Assembly: GCA_028825045.1 (NCBI GenBank)
Contig: JAPKAY010000003.1
Location: 56,794-120,793 of the forward strand
DNA: 64,000 nucleotides
Reading direction: 5' to 3'
DNA from: Halioglobus sp.
GTDB lineage: Bacteria; Pseudomonadota; Gammaproteobacteria; Pseudomonadales; Halieaceae
Positions 29,230 to 38,523 of this stretch are shown here, piece after piece (the first letter of the stretch is position 1; every line of letters begins with the position of its first letter). The position numbers and the translations under genes are program-made. The notes under the pieces are model-generated. The model saw only the letters and a list, made by a program, of their open reading frames with translations, was not told the DNA's origin and did no database searches.

Positions 29230-31600
29230 TGCGGTCCAGTAAGGCGTGAGCTTCTGCTTTTAGCTCCTCGGAACCATCCGCAACCACTTCATTGAGAATT
29301 TGCCGAGCACCTTCGTCGTCGCCCATGTCCATATAGGCCCGTGCCAGATCCAACTTGGTAGCCAGTCCATTCTCATCTGCAGCGATCACCAACGCTTCCT
29401 CATCAGAATCATCTGCAATTCCAGCTGCAAAGTCACTCGACAAATCCAATTCGCCTGCCTCTTCAGCAGAACTACCCGCACCTTCAATTTCCAAACCGCT
29501 GAAGTCCGCTTCCAGGTCGGCACCAGTTTCAGACATGATGTCCAACGGATTGGGGACCAGACCGGGGCCGTCATTCGAGGGAGTTGAAGCGACTGCTGGC
29601 GAGACATCGGGCTCAACAACGGAATCAGAATCAATATCGGCCATGAGGGCTTCAGCGCGGGCAATGCTGTCCTCGTCACCTATCTCACGTAATTTTTCCA
29701 GCTGCGCAGCGGCCGCGCCAGGGTTATTAAGTTCCGTGTGTATTTCGAACAACTTGAGGCGATATACCGGATTGCCGGGCTCATTGGTCAATGCATTGTT
29801 CAGGAGATCGATGGCTTGTGGATGGCGGCCATAGGCGATATAAATATCGGCTTCGGCGAGCGCGTCTGCAGCATCAACATCCGAAGCGTACTCGTCGTGC
29901 TTACGCTCACCGTAGCCCCTTCTATTAGACTCGGGTTCTGCTTCCTCTGCTTCCTCTGCTTCTTCTTCGGCTTCTTCTTCGGCTTCAACGGCCTGCGGTT
30001 CCAATTCAAGAGGCTGTTCTGTTAACTGCACATCGGAAAATATATCGTCATTACCGGCGTCACGTAATGCAGGCCCATCATCGTCGGTGCTATCACCGCG
30101 GCGCCTTACCATCACCAGGCCCACGATAGCCAAAACGACGACACCCAGGATGTACCACAGGTAATCCATCCATCCGCCAGCACTGGCTTCCGGCTTTGGC
30201 GTTGCGGCTGCCTTGGGATCAGCTGACGCGACCGGCTTATCAATAACCGCAGATGCGGCAGGTTCAACTTGTTCTTCAATGACAGCGACTTCTTCTGGGA
30301 TAGCCTCAGGCATTGGCTCTTTAGCAAGCGCATTTTCTGCGTTGATTTCGGCCCCCAGCTCCACAGTTTCTTCGAGCGTGTCGTCGAGTCCGCCCGCGTC
30401 AATGCTATCGGTAACTAACCTATTCTCTCCATCCGCCAGAACACCCTGCAATGCCGAAATCTGTTCATTCTTGAGCGTAATTATGCGTTCCAGTGTCTTG
30501 AGCTGGTACTCCATAGAAGTAATCTGTTCCTGGGTGGCACTACTAACGACAGTAGCTGCATCGCTTTCCGCACTTTCCGCACTTTCCTCACCCTCCGCAC
30601 TTTCCGCACTTTCCGCACTTTCCGTATCTTGCACCATTTTGGGCGCGCCGGTGGCGGACGCTTCGGCCCCATTGGCACTGGTCTGAACATCACCCGTCGA
30701 CTCATCGGCGGAGATGCTTAGCGAAGGACCATCACTGGCATCATACTGTGCATCGCGACCTTCTCTCCAAGCGGCATTTTGCTCACTCACTTCTGCGAGC
30801 GCCCCGGTGAGATCACCCGAACTGATATCTCCAGCGGAGGGGAGGTAAATGATATAGCCTGCCTTGATCCGATTGATATTACCGTTGATAAACGCATTCG
30901 GATTGAGACGCTGGATATCCAGCATCGTCTGGTGCACGGAGGTCCCTTCCGGTTTAGCCTGGCTGGCTATTGACCAAAGTGTTTGATCTCGACTGACCAT
31001 GTAGCGGCTGCCGGCTTCTGGCGAGAGCGCGGTGCGCGAATTGTAGTCGCGCTGCGGCATGGCACCCGGGGGCAGATCTGTTCTACGGACATCTACCTGG
31101 GTTCCCGTAGCACTGGATTCAATGGTTCTTTTTTTTTCCGGCGCTGGAATATTGTCGACTTCTGCTACGCGCTCACTAGCAGAAACAACCATGGCTGCAT
31201 CTGAAAAGACCGGTGGATCAACCAGGACTGTATATTCACGCAGCAGACGACCGGTAGGCCAGCGGGCCTCGACCACAAAATCGAGGTAGGGCTCCAGAAC
31301 TGGATCCTCCGACGACAAAACAATCTGAGCGCCGCCCATGCCGTCTGGCAGAACTTCAAACGTGATATTCGTTAGGAAGTACGCGCGATCAAGCCCAAGT
31401 TTTTCAAAATCGTCCCGGGTAGCAAGGCGAACCTTTACTTCATCTTGATGCAGGTTGCCCATATTGAGCAGATCAACACTGGCATTGAGCGGTTGATTGA
31501 GAAAGGATTCAAGCTTTAATTCACCGAGGCCCAGAGCCATCACTGAACCCGCCTGGAGACAACTCAACGAGAACACTACAGCTGCAATTTTACGAGCCAT
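29219..31600 (-). CDS. fimV: FimV/HubP-type peptidoglycan-binding polar protein
   Basis: This 793-residue inner-membrane protein organises the cell pole (type IV pilus and flagellar or chemotaxis placement in relatives). In order it has a signal peptide ending SVMALG, and a conserved N-terminal domain (LGELKLESFLNQPLNASVDL). Next come a periplasmic LysM segment (YMVSRDQTLWSIAS, about 200-250), a Glu/Ser/Ala-rich linker with ESA repeats (about 325-350), a coiled-coil stretch, and one membrane helix at about 477-498. A very acidic cytoplasmic part follows, with TPR-like repeats (about 585-650) and the C-terminal FimV domain (KLDLARAYMDMGDDEGARQILNEV). ATG 31600 is well supported. Confidence 0.92.
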   Translation of the reverse strand: MARKIAAVVFSLSCLQAGSVMALGLGELKLESFLNQPLNASVDLLNMGNLHQDEVKVRLATRDDFEKLGLDRAYFLTNITFEVLPDGMGGAQIVLSSEDPVLEPYLDFVVEARWPTGRLLREYTVLVDPPVFSDAAMVVSASERVAEVDNIPAPEKKRTIESSATGTQVDVRRTDLPPGAMPQRDYNSRTALSPEAGSRYMVSRDQTLWSIASQAKPEGTSVHQTMLDIQRLNPNAFINGNINRIKAGYIIYLPSAGDISSGDLTGALAEVSEQNAAWREGRDAQYDASDGPSLSISADESTGDVQTSANGAEASATGAPKMVQDTESAESAESAEGEESAESAESDAATVVSSATQEQITSMEYQLKTLERIITLKNEQISALQGVLADGENRLVTDSIDAGGLDDTLEETVELGAEINAENALAKEPMPEAIPEEVAVIEEQVEPAASAVIDKPVASADPKAAATPKPEASAGGWMDYLWYILGVVVLAIVGLVMVRRRGDSTDDDGPALRDAGNDDIFSDVQLTEQPLELEPQAVEAEEEAEEEAEEAEEAEPESNRRGYGERKHDEYASDVDAADALAEADIYIAYGRHPQAIDLLNNALTNEPGNPVYRLKLFEIHTELNNPGAAAAQLEKLREIGDEDSIARAEALMADIDSDSVVEPDVSPAVASTPSNDGPGLVPNPLDIMSETGADLEADFSGLEIEGAGSSAEEAGELDLSSDFAAGIADDSDEEALVIAADENGLATKLDLARAYMDMGDDEGARQILNEVVADGSEELKAEAHALLDRIGG
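30564..30626. repeat. Seven tandem 9-base units in fimV
   Basis: Units of CTTTCCGCA (plus strand) stand head to tail seven times, with single-base changes in the third, fourth and seventh copies. They encode the ESA triplets of the FimV linker. Copy-number change would keep the reading frame. Confidence 0.9.
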
Positions 31601-31715
31601 ACGAGCCCCTTATTATTTTACCCGCGAATTAAAGCCGACTCCCCTTTTGCCGGCTACTGGCCACCTGATGTCTGGGGTGTAGCGTCTGATCTAACAAACC
31701 CTTGGAGACATCGAT

Positions 31716-31734
31716 ACTACTATTGGATAGTAGT
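31716..31734. other. Perfect 8-base hairpin between asd and fimV
   Basis: ACTACTAT at 31716-31723 and ATAGTAGT at 31727-31734 form a perfect stem with a three-base loop. No T-tract follows on either strand, so it does not look like an intrinsic terminator. It sits in the 201-base gap upstream of fimV and could be an operator or an RNA structure in the asd-fimV transcript. Confidence 0.5.
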
Positions 31735-31801
31735 GGTTCAAGCGCCTTGCTACGCTTCCATGAATACCAATAACACCCAAATTATCAGTTAATTACGAGC
31801 A

Positions 31802-32827
31802 TTAATCAAGGTAGGTTGACACCAAGCTCTCGGCAATTTGCACACTATTTAAAGCGGCCCCTTTTCTCACATTATCGGACACAATCCAGAGATTCAAACC
31901 CTTTGGATGGGATATGTCCTCCCGAATCCTCCCCACATACACGGGGTCAGACCCTGCGGCCTCGCAGACCGGGGTGGGATAGCCCCCGTCAACCCGCTCA
32001 TCCACCACGCTCACGCCCGGAGCATTATCCAGCAAGGCTCGCGCCTCCTCAGCAGAGATCTTGTCCACTGTTTCGATGTGCACTGCCTCGGAGTGTCCAA
32101 AAAACACCGGTACCCGCGCGCAGGTAGGGTTCACCTGAATGGCCGGGTCATCGAATATTTTTTGGGTCTCCCAGATCATCTTCATTTCTTCACGGGTGTA
32201 GCCGTTGTCCTGAAAGGTATCGATATGCGGTATTACATTGAAGGCTATCTGCTTCGAATACACCTTGCTTTCAATACTCTGGCCGTTGAGTAGCTTGGCA
32301 GTCTGGCCTGCCAGTTCCTCAACCGCCTCTTTACCGGTACCAGAGACAGCCTGGTAAGTGGCAACGTTGATTCGCTCAATTCCAACCGCGTCGTAAATGG
32401 GCTTTAGCGCCACCAGCATTTGAATGGTCGAACAATTGGGGTTGGCAATGATATTGCGCGCGCTGTAGAGCGCCAGTGCCTCAATGTTTACCTCAGGCAC
32501 CACCAGGGGCACATCATCTTCCTGACGAAAGTGCGAGGTGTTGTCGATCACCACACAACCGGCATCTGCGGCAATAGGCGCGTACTTTGCGGAAATACTG
32601 CTGCCAGCGGAAAACAATCCAATTTGCACCTGGCTAAAATCAAACTCCGCCAGGTCCGTGACCTTTACCGCCGAGCCATTGAACATCACGCTCTTGCCCG
32701 CAGACCGACTACTGGCGAGCAGGTAAAGATTCCGAACCGGAAAATCGCGTTCCTCCAGAATTTTGATTATGACCTCGCCGACCGCCCCAGTGGCACCGAC
32801 AACCGCTACATCGTATTGATTACTCAT
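31802..32827 (-). CDS. asd: Aspartate-semialdehyde dehydrogenase
   Basis: It reduces aspartyl-4-phosphate to the semialdehyde, feeding lysine/diaminopimelate, methionine and threonine synthesis. In the 341-residue protein the NADP-binding start is VAVVGATGAVGE, the active-site Cys132 lies in NPNCSTIQM, and the acid/base His lies in VFFGHSEAVHIE. ATG 32827 is preceded by GGAAGGGACAG. The start at TTG 32845 is less likely. It follows leuD after 61 bases. In Pseudomonas leuB stands in this gap, but it is absent here. Confidence 0.96.
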   Translation of the reverse strand: MSNQYDVAVVGATGAVGEVIIKILEERDFPVRNLYLLASSRSAGKSVMFNGSAVKVTDLAEFDFSQVQIGLFSAGSSISAKYAPIAADAGCVVIDNTSHFRQEDDVPLVVPEVNIEALALYSARNIIANPNCSTIQMLVALKPIYDAVGIERINVATYQAVSGTGKEAVEELAGQTAKLLNGQSIESKVYSKQIAFNVIPHIDTFQDNGYTREEMKMIWETQKIFDDPAIQVNPTCARVPVFFGHSEAVHIETVDKISAEEARALLDNAPGVSVVDERVDGGYPTPVCEAAGSDPVYVGRIREDISHPKGLNLWIVSDNVRKGAALNSVQIAESLVSTYLD

Positions 32828-32888
32828 CTGTCCCTTCCCTCTCAACCACTTGAGTATGCCGCTAGCGTGGAGCTACCGAGCAGCCCCA

Positions 32889-33548
32889 CTAACTGATCAC
32901 ATCAAACAACCAAGGCGACTTCTGACGCCAACTTTTCTCAAAGGTGTGAATAGCATCCGCGCTCTTCAGCGTTAGGGCGATATCGTCGAGACCGTTTAAC
33001 AGACAGTGCTTGCGAAACTCTTCCACCTCGAAGTGGATCTCTTCACCTGCCGGTGTGATCACGGTCTGCTTGTCCAGGTCGACCTTCAGAATAAAGCCTT
33101 CACTGTTCCCCTCGCTGGCATACAGCTCACTGAATAAGCGGCTCACCACAGCAGCGTCAAGTTCGATCGGCAATATGCCGTTCTTGAAACAGTTGTTGTA
33201 GAAAATCTCGGCGAAGCTAGGAGCGATAATGCAATGAATGCCATAGTCCTCCAGTGCCCAGGGCGCATGCTCCCGGCTGGACCCACAGCCGAAATTCTCC
33301 CGCGCCAATAACACGCGAGCACCTTGATAGCGCGGCTGATTAAGCGGGAAATCAGGGTTGAGGGGTCGATCAGTACAGTCCTGCCCGGGCTCACCTCGAT
33401 CCAGATAGCGCACTTCATCGAACAAGTAAGGCCCGAAGCCGCTGCGCTTGATCGATTTCAGAAATTGCTTGGGGATGATTAAGTCGGTATCCACATTGGC
33501 CCGATCCATCGGAGCTGTAATCCCTTCTAATACAGTGAAACTTTTCAT
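32889..33548 (-). CDS. leuD: 3-isopropylmalate dehydratase small subunit
   Basis: This is the swivel-domain subunit of isopropylmalate isomerase in leucine synthesis, working with LeuC. The 219 residues contain [18 protein letters not shown] at about 17-34 and the substrate-binding loop [32 protein letters not shown] is also present. The size is normal for the short bacterial form. It lies 12 bases after leuC and is translated from the same message. Confidence 0.96.
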   Translation of the reverse strand: MKSFTVLEGITAPMDRANVDTDLIIPKQFLKSIKRSGFGPYLFDEVRYLDRGEPGQDCTDRPLNPDFPLNQPRYQGARVLLARENFGCGSSREHAPWALEDYGIHCIIAPSFAEIFYNNCFKNGILPIELDAAVVSRLFSELYASEGNSEGFILKVDLDKQTVITPAGEEIHFEVEEFRKHCLLNGLDDIALTLKSADAIHTFEKSWRQKSPWLFDVIS

Positions 33549-33560
33549 TATCCTCGCCTC

Positions 33561-34979
33561 CTACCAATTCCGTATATCGACAAAGTGTCCGGCAACTGCA
33601 GCCGCAGCCGCCATGGCTGGACTCACCAGGTGGGTACGACCACCGAAACCCTGGCGCCCCTCGAAGTTACGGTTAGAGGTGGAGGCACAATGCTCCCCTT
33701 CACCCAACTTGTCCGAGTTCATGGCCAGACACATGGAACAACCTGGCTCGCGCCACTCCATACCCGCTTCGGTGAAAATCTTGTCCAGCCCTTCTTCCTC
33801 TGCCTGTTGTTTGATCTTACCGGACCCAGGCACTACCAGCGCACGCTTGACCGTGGCCGAGACCTTTTTGCCCTTCACCACCGTTGCCGCAGCGCGCAGG
33901 TCTTCGATCCGCGAGTTAGTGCAGGAACCAATGAACACCGTGTCGAGTTTAATGTCGGTAATCTTCATACCCGCCTTCAAACCCATGTAGTGCAGTGCAC
34001 GTTCAGTGGCAGCCTGTTTGCCGACATTATCCATGCTTGCAGGATCGGGGATGATGCCGTTCACGGGCAGTACCATTTCCGGGGACGTTCCCCACGTCAC
34101 CTGAGGTTCAATGTCTTCACCGCGTAACTCAACGACTCGATCAAAATGTGCGTCGGCGTCAGTATGCAGTTCCTTCCACGCGGCCACAGCCTGTTCCCAA
34201 ATCTGACCGGTAGGCGCGTAGGGTCTCCCCTTCACGTACTCGAGGGTCGTGTCATCCACGCCGATCAAACCAACCCGGGCACCCGCTTCGATGGCCATAT
34301 TGCAAATGGTCATGCGCCCTTCCATGCTGAGCGCTCGGACCACTTCGCCGCCAAACTCAATGGCGTGATGGGTGCCGCCGGCCGTACCAATCTCTCCGAT
34401 AATCGCCAGCACTACGTCCTTAGCCGTGACGCCCGTCTGCAACTGGCCGTCTACTCGTACCAGCATATTTTTCATTTTCTGCTGTACCAGGCACTGAGTG
34501 GCCATTACGTGCTCCACCTCAGATGTTCCGATACCGTGCGCCAGCGCACCCAGCGCACCGTGGGTAGATGTGTGGGAGTCCCCACATACGATGGTCATGC
34601 CCGGGAGGGTAACGCCCTGCTCCGGACCCACCACGTGGACAATACCCTGACGCACATCGTTGACCTGAAATTCAAGGATCTCAAAATCGCGACAGTTGTC
34701 ATCCAGTGTTTGTACCTGCAGTCTGGAAATTGGATCGGCAATACCCGCTACACCGCCACTGCGCTCATGGGTTTCCGTAGGCACGTTGTGGTCGGGAACC
34801 GCAAAATTCGCATCCACACGCCAGGGCTTGCGATTGTGCAGCCGCAAACCTTCAAACGCCTGTGGCGAGGTCACTTCGTGAATCAGCTGACGGTCGATGT
34901 ACAGCAGCGCTGTGCCGTCATCGCGCTCTTCTACCAAATGGTTATGCCATAACTTGTCGTACAGGGTTTGTCCGCTCAT
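33561..34979 (-). CDS. leuC: 3-isopropylmalate dehydratase large subunit
   Basis: This 472-residue [4Fe-4S] aconitase-family protein isomerises 2- to 3-isopropylmalate. [15 protein letters not shown] is the substrate motif near 130, and the cluster ligands are Cys in [13 protein letters not shown] and the pair in [13 protein letters not shown] 34979 is preceded by GAGGTGCCCC. It is the first gene of leuC-leuD-asd. The divergent lysR gene and the promoter at 35095-35123 point to LysR control of this operon. The leader of about 110 bases shows no run of leucine codons, so I see no classical attenuator. Confidence 0.96.
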   Translation of the reverse strand: MSGQTLYDKLWHNHLVEERDDGTALLYIDRQLIHEVTSPQAFEGLRLHNRKPWRVDANFAVPDHNVPTETHERSGGVAGIADPISRLQVQTLDDNCRDFEILEFQVNDVRQGIVHVVGPEQGVTLPGMTIVCGDSHTSTHGALGALAHGIGTSEVEHVMATQCLVQQKMKNMLVRVDGQLQTGVTAKDVVLAIIGEIGTAGGTHHAIEFGGEVVRALSMEGRMTICNMAIEAGARVGLIGVDDTTLEYVKGRPYAPTGQIWEQAVAAWKELHTDADAHFDRVVELRGEDIEPQVTWGTSPEMVLPVNGIIPDPASMDNVGKQAATERALHYMGLKAGMKITDIKLDTVFIGSCTNSRIEDLRAAATVVKGKKVSATVKRALVVPGSGKIKQQAEEEGLDKIFTEAGMEWREPGCSMCLAMNSDKLGEGEHCASTSNRNFEGRQGFGGRTHLVSPAMAAAAAVAGHFVDIRNW

Positions 34980-35094
34980 GGGGCACCTCTATCAACGCTT
35001 CAGAAACTTCTGGGCTCGGGATGGTAAGTACTGGCCTGAGTGACTAGATCGGCGTAATTCCGCCTCAATCCACACTATTCACATCAGGATGCAA

Positions 35095-35123
35095 ATTATG
35101 GACTTGATTTTTGAATAACTCAA
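35095..35123 (-). promoter_or_regulatory. Promoter of leuC-leuD
   Basis: On the minus strand TTGAGT (complement of 35118-35123) and CATAAT (complement of 35095-35100) stand exactly 17 bases apart, each close to the sigma-70 consensus. The start point would be near 35088, about 110 bases before the leuC start. The LysR-type box at 35111-35123 covers the -35 element. Confidence 0.65.
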
Positions 35124-35160
35124 ATCTATTATTTTCATATAATGGATTCCAAATAGGAAT
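35111..35160. promoter_or_regulatory. Two LysR-type palindromes and a -10 box in the leuC/lysR gap
   Basis: TTGA-N5-TCAA at 35111-35123 and ATTCC-N5-GGAAT at 35146-35160 both have the T-N11-A form bound by LysR-type regulators. Between them TATAAT at 35138-35143 is a perfect -10 box reading into lysR. The second palindrome overlaps the AGGA ribosome-binding site of lysR. The layout suits autoregulation with control of leuC. Confidence 0.55.
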
Positions 35161-35166
35161 AGCAAG

Positions 35167-36051
35167 ATGGATACCCAAAACCTGAGAGCTTTCTTGTTCG
35201 TTGCCGAATCCGGGTCTTTCTCCCTGGCCGCGCAAAAGCTGCACCTGACCCAGCCGGCGGTGAGCAAACGGGTGGCACAACTTGAGGAGCAATTAAACGT
35301 CAGCCTATTCGATCGTATCGGGCGAAACATACGCACTACCGAAGCGGGAGAAGCCCTCCTCCCCCATGCCCGGGCGGTGCAGCTTGAATTACAGTCGGCC
35401 GAGCAATCAGTGCGTGATTTATCCGGCGAAGTGCGGGGGCGACTGCGTCTGGCCACGAGTCATCACATCGGGTTGCACCGACTGCCACCGGTACTGAGTT
35501 TTTTCAGTAAAGCATTCCCGGCCGTGCATATTGATATCGATTTTATGGACTCGGAGCAGGCCTACGAACTCACCTTGCGCGGCGAAGTGGAACTATCGAT
35601 CGTCACTCTGGCGCCGGTTGCTGTCGACCGTATTGTCACCATCCCGATCTGGCCCGACCCACTGGATTTTATGGTGCAGGAAGGGCATCCGCTATCACGT
35701 CATAAAACGTTAGGTTTAGAGATGCTGAGCGAACACCCCGCTATTCTTCCGGGACTCAACACCTACACCGGACAAATTGTGAAGAATTTGTTCGACCAGC
35801 GCGGCCTGCCCATGAATATTGCGATCGCAACCAACTACCTGGAGACTATTCGCATGATGGCGTCTGTTGGACTGGGGTGGACAGTGCTGCCACGAAGTAT
35901 GCGCGACACATCACTGACCACCTTACCGCTGCACGATGCCCTCATCGAGCGCACACTGGGTGTAGTTCTTCACGAGGGTCGCAGCCTTTCACGGGCTGCG
36001 CGTGCTTTTATCGACGCACTGCAGTCCCATCAGGATATACCACCTATTTAG
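35167..36051 (+). CDS. LysR-family transcriptional regulator, probably of leuCD
   Basis: This 294-residue regulator has an N-terminal winged helix-turn-helix (about 1-60; SGSFSLAAQKLHLTQPAVSKRVAQLEEQL in two turns). A periplasmic-binding-protein-like effector domain follows (about 88-290). ATG 35167 is preceded by AGGA at eight bases. It diverges from leuC with 187 bases between the starts, containing two LysR-type boxes. In Pseudomonas a LysR gene holds the same place. The effector is probably a leucine-pathway intermediate, which is an inference from position only. Confidence 0.93.
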   Translation: MDTQNLRAFLFVAESGSFSLAAQKLHLTQPAVSKRVAQLEEQLNVSLFDRIGRNIRTTEAGEALLPHARAVQLELQSAEQSVRDLSGEVRGRLRLATSHHIGLHRLPPVLSFFSKAFPAVHIDIDFMDSEQAYELTLRGEVELSIVTLAPVAVDRIVTIPIWPDPLDFMVQEGHPLSRHKTLGLEMLSEHPAILPGLNTYTGQIVKNLFDQRGLPMNIAIATNYLETIRMMASVGLGWTVLPRSMRDTSLTTLPLHDALIERTLGVVLHEGRSLSRAARAFIDALQSHQDIPPI

Positions 36052-36086
36052 CTTTTCTGATCCTGCAGTACACCATCACCACGGCG

Positions 36087-36527
36087 TCAATCCTTCCACA
36101 TACCCTGGTGGTCGGGAAAATAGAAGGTGCCACTAAATCGCGCCACGATGCCCTTATTGTTGTATATACCACCACTGCAAAAACCAAAGCGACGCTTTAA
36201 ATTAACGTGTTCTGCAGTCGAGTGAATCCACTCGCCGAGACGGGCTGACGCAATGTAATCAATACTGAGATTCACAGTGGGACTCCCCGCCGTGACACCC
36301 CGCGCCAGGTTAACCCCCGTGGCAGCGGAGATGTCCGCCAGTGTCATTAGCACGCCACCGTGACAAATCCCCATGGTGTTGCAGTGCTGCGCCGCTACCA
36401 CCAGACCAAAGCTAGCGGTTTCTCCATCGATGCGCCGGTAGCTCGGCTGCAAACTGTCGGTATAGCCCAGGCCCGTCGGTAGTAGCTCAAATCCCTGGGG
36501 AGCGCTCTCTACAGTGGGTTCACTCAT
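36087..36527 (-). CDS. PaaI-type hotdog thioesterase
   Basis: This 146-residue hotdog-fold protein has the PaaI-family segment CNTMGICHGGVLMTLADISAATG, where HGG and the following Asp form the acyl-CoA thioesterase active site. NLSIDYIASARLGEWI and an aromatic end (FSGTFYFP) complete the fold. It is probably a cytoplasmic acyl-CoA thioesterase that frees CoA from aromatic or medium-chain acyl-CoA. It converges with lysR and lies 13 bases downstream of the flavodoxin gene. The substrate is unknown. Confidence 0.87.
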   Translation of the reverse strand: MSEPTVESAPQGFELLPTGLGYTDSLQPSYRRIDGETASFGLVVAAQHCNTMGICHGGVLMTLADISAATGVNLARGVTAGSPTVNLSIDYIASARLGEWIHSTAEHVNLKRRFGFCSGGIYNNKGIVARFSGTFYFPDHQGMWKD

Positions 36528-36540
36528 TCCTATGCTCCTA

Positions 36541-36996
36541 CTAAAAAATGCCCATCAACAAACCTGTGGCAAACGCCTCACCTAGCTCTGCACTCGCAAC
36601 CTCATGCGCAGCGCTAAATTCTCCGCGCAAGATAAGCGGCTCCGCAGCAGGTACAAACGGATATCCTGAGAGAATTCGTTCGGCCTGTCGCTGTGCCCCG
36701 CGCCCATCGTTACCCGCGCTGATAAGCAGCGAGTATGGCAACACCAGACCGCGCGCAATTGCCGGATAGAACGTGCGATCAAGAAAATCTTTCATCGTTC
36801 CACACAGCGCACCAGAGTTTTCAGCCATCACCAACAACACACCATCGGCAGCTGCCAGCTCCGTGGTACCAGCATCCCACGCGCGCAGGAGAGTCGTCTC
36901 AATATCGGACTCCTGTTGCGCGCCACGTCGAGCTGCACTGGCGAGTTGCGCACAGGTACCGCTCTGACTGTGATAGACAATCAATAGAGATTTCAT
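36541..36996 (-). CDS. Flavodoxin-like protein
   Basis: This 151-residue protein starts at ATG 36996, giving MKSLLIVYHSQSGTCAQLA with the FMN phosphate loop HSQSGT of flavodoxin-fold proteins. Later, DGVLLVMAENSGALCGTMKDFLDRTF provides the FMN-ring loop (NSGALCG) typical of the NAD(P)H-dependent reductase/WrbA-like side of the superfamily. It probably carries electrons or reduces a small substrate in the cytoplasm. A longer in-frame start at 37113 is not needed and lacks conserved residues. It may share a transcript with the thioesterase gene, and it diverges from the oxidoreductase gene at 37169. Confidence 0.82.
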   Translation of the reverse strand: MKSLLIVYHSQSGTCAQLASAARRGAQQESDIETTLLRAWDAGTTELAAADGVLLVMAENSGALCGTMKDFLDRTFYPAIARGLVLPYSLLISAGNDGRGAQRQAERILSGYPFVPAAEPLILRGEFSAAHEVASAELGEAFATGLLMGIF

Positions 36997-37168
36997 CAGG
37001 GTTTCATCAATCGTAGATAGCAGCACGATTGGAACACAGCACAAACCTGGTGTCATGTGTCCTTCACCCTGTTCAATGTTCTCAGCAGATGCTCTAATAT
37101 TGCGCCCGGTCAATATGCATCCGGGACGACAGCGGCTCTCGTCAATTCATAGCGCACAGGAAGAGTTC

Positions 37169-38194
37169 ATGGAAAAGCTCAACAGGCAATGGTTGCTGAA
37201 AGATCGTCCTCAAGGATCCGTCGGACCAGAGCACTTCGAACTAGCACAATCACCTATGCCAGAGCCAGATCTTGCCAGCGGCCAGGTATTGGTAAAAACC
37301 CTGATGCTGGGATTTGATCCCGCTATGCGCGGTTGGCTGGTCGACGAACCGAGTTACCTGCCGCCGGTAGCCGTCGGCGAACCCATGCGAGCTAGCGGCG
37401 TGGGACAGGTGGTGCAGTCGGATAACAACACGCTTCCAGTCGGCACTCTGATACAGGGACTTATCAACTGGCAGGAATACAGTATCGGCGATCCGGCGGG
37501 ACTGATACCGCCGGCTCCACTCCCTGCAGGCACTCCGCCGGAACTCGCGTTAAGCGTGTTCGGCGGCACCAGCCTCACCGCCTATTTTGGGCTATTGGAT
37601 GTCGGACAGCCGAAGTCAGGAGAAACAGTGCTGGTATCGGGTGCGGCCGGCGCAACGGGTTCCGTGGTCGCACAAATCGCGCGCTTGAAAGGTTGTCGGG
37701 TAGTGGGTATCGCCGGCAGCAGTGAAAAGTGCGAGTGGCTGAGCACAACCTGCAAACTCGATGCGGTAATCGACTATAAATCTGAAAACCTGCAACAGCG
37801 TATTGGTGAACTCTGTCCGAGCGGCGTCGATATCTTTTTCGACAATGTCGGCGGCACTACACTGGAAGCTGGAATTGCGCACATGGCGGATTTCGGTCGC
37901 ATTGTCCTGTGTGGCGCAATTTCCAATTACAACGATACAACACCACAACCGGGACCGCGCAATCTCATGCTACTGGTGAGTCGAAGAATACGCATGCAGG
38001 GTTTCATCATGCTCGATTTTCTCGATCGCACGCAGGAAGCCATCGATGCATTAACCGATTGGGTGTTGGCAGGGGAAATCGCTTGGCGCGTTGACGAGCA
38101 GGAGGGCTTTGACAACATACCCGCTACTCTACAGCGACTGTTCAATGGCAGTAATGTGGGTAAGCAGGTTTTGAAACTGGCCGAGCCACAATAG
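37169..38194 (+). CDS. NADP-dependent medium-chain oxidoreductase (leukotriene B4 dehydrogenase / CurA type)
   Basis: This 341-residue zinc-free MDR enzyme probably reduces the double bond of enones or alkenals with NADPH. Its N-terminus (NRQWLLKDRPQGSVGPEHFEL) and GGTSLTAYFGLLDVGQPKSGE are typical of the curcumin/LTB4 reductase group. The nucleotide site is VSGAAGATGSVVAQIARLKGC. DIFFDNVGG and the late FIMLDF are family marks. ATG 37169 follows AGGAAG at a good distance. The 398 bases after the stop are non-coding and hold a DnaA-box palindrome. Confidence 0.9.
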   Translation: MEKLNRQWLLKDRPQGSVGPEHFELAQSPMPEPDLASGQVLVKTLMLGFDPAMRGWLVDEPSYLPPVAVGEPMRASGVGQVVQSDNNTLPVGTLIQGLINWQEYSIGDPAGLIPPAPLPAGTPPELALSVFGGTSLTAYFGLLDVGQPKSGETVLVSGAAGATGSVVAQIARLKGCRVVGIAGSSEKCEWLSTTCKLDAVIDYKSENLQQRIGELCPSGVDIFFDNVGGTTLEAGIAHMADFGRIVLCGAISNYNDTTPQPGPRNLMLLVSRRIRMQGFIMLDFLDRTQEAIDALTDWVLAGEIAWRVDEQEGFDNIPATLQRLFNGSNVGKQVLKLAEPQ

Positions 38195-38313
38195 CGAGTG
38201 TAGGCTAGACCGGCCGCTTCTGCCGCAAATCAAAAAATCTCTGCCGAAAGTGCATCGCGGCGGTAGCAACATCTGGAGACGACTGCCATCTAATTCTGGC
38301 GATGCCGGTATTT

Positions 38314-38343
38314 AGTTATCCACAGGCATTTCTGTGGATAACT
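38314..38343. promoter_or_regulatory. Palindrome of two perfect DnaA boxes
   Basis: AGTTATCCACAG at 38314-38325 and CTGTGGATAACT at 38332-38343 form a 12-base perfect inverted repeat around the six-base centre GCATTT. Each arm contains the strong DnaA 9-mer TTATCCACA (38316-38324 on plus, 38333-38341 on minus). There is no T-tract after it, so termination is unlikely. Binding of DnaA is inferred from the consensus only. Confidence 0.7.
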
Positions 38344-38523
38344 TTGGGGACAGGTAACTCGCTGACGAATTTCAACTGGCCAGGCGCCGAAAGGCGACGG
38401 TGTTTTCAATGAAAAAGAGCTTCAATATTTCTGGCGGTTAATCAACACGTTAGGTGGCTTTTTGTAACGTATTGCGTCCTCTATCGACACAAAACCCTGG
38501 AATACAAGGGTTATACTGCTAAA

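Noticed and set aside
29800..30025. Long open frames opposite fimV, rpsA-like acidic/basic strings
   Set aside because: They are shadows of the Glu/Ala-rich fimV linker on the other strand and have no ribosome-binding site of their own.
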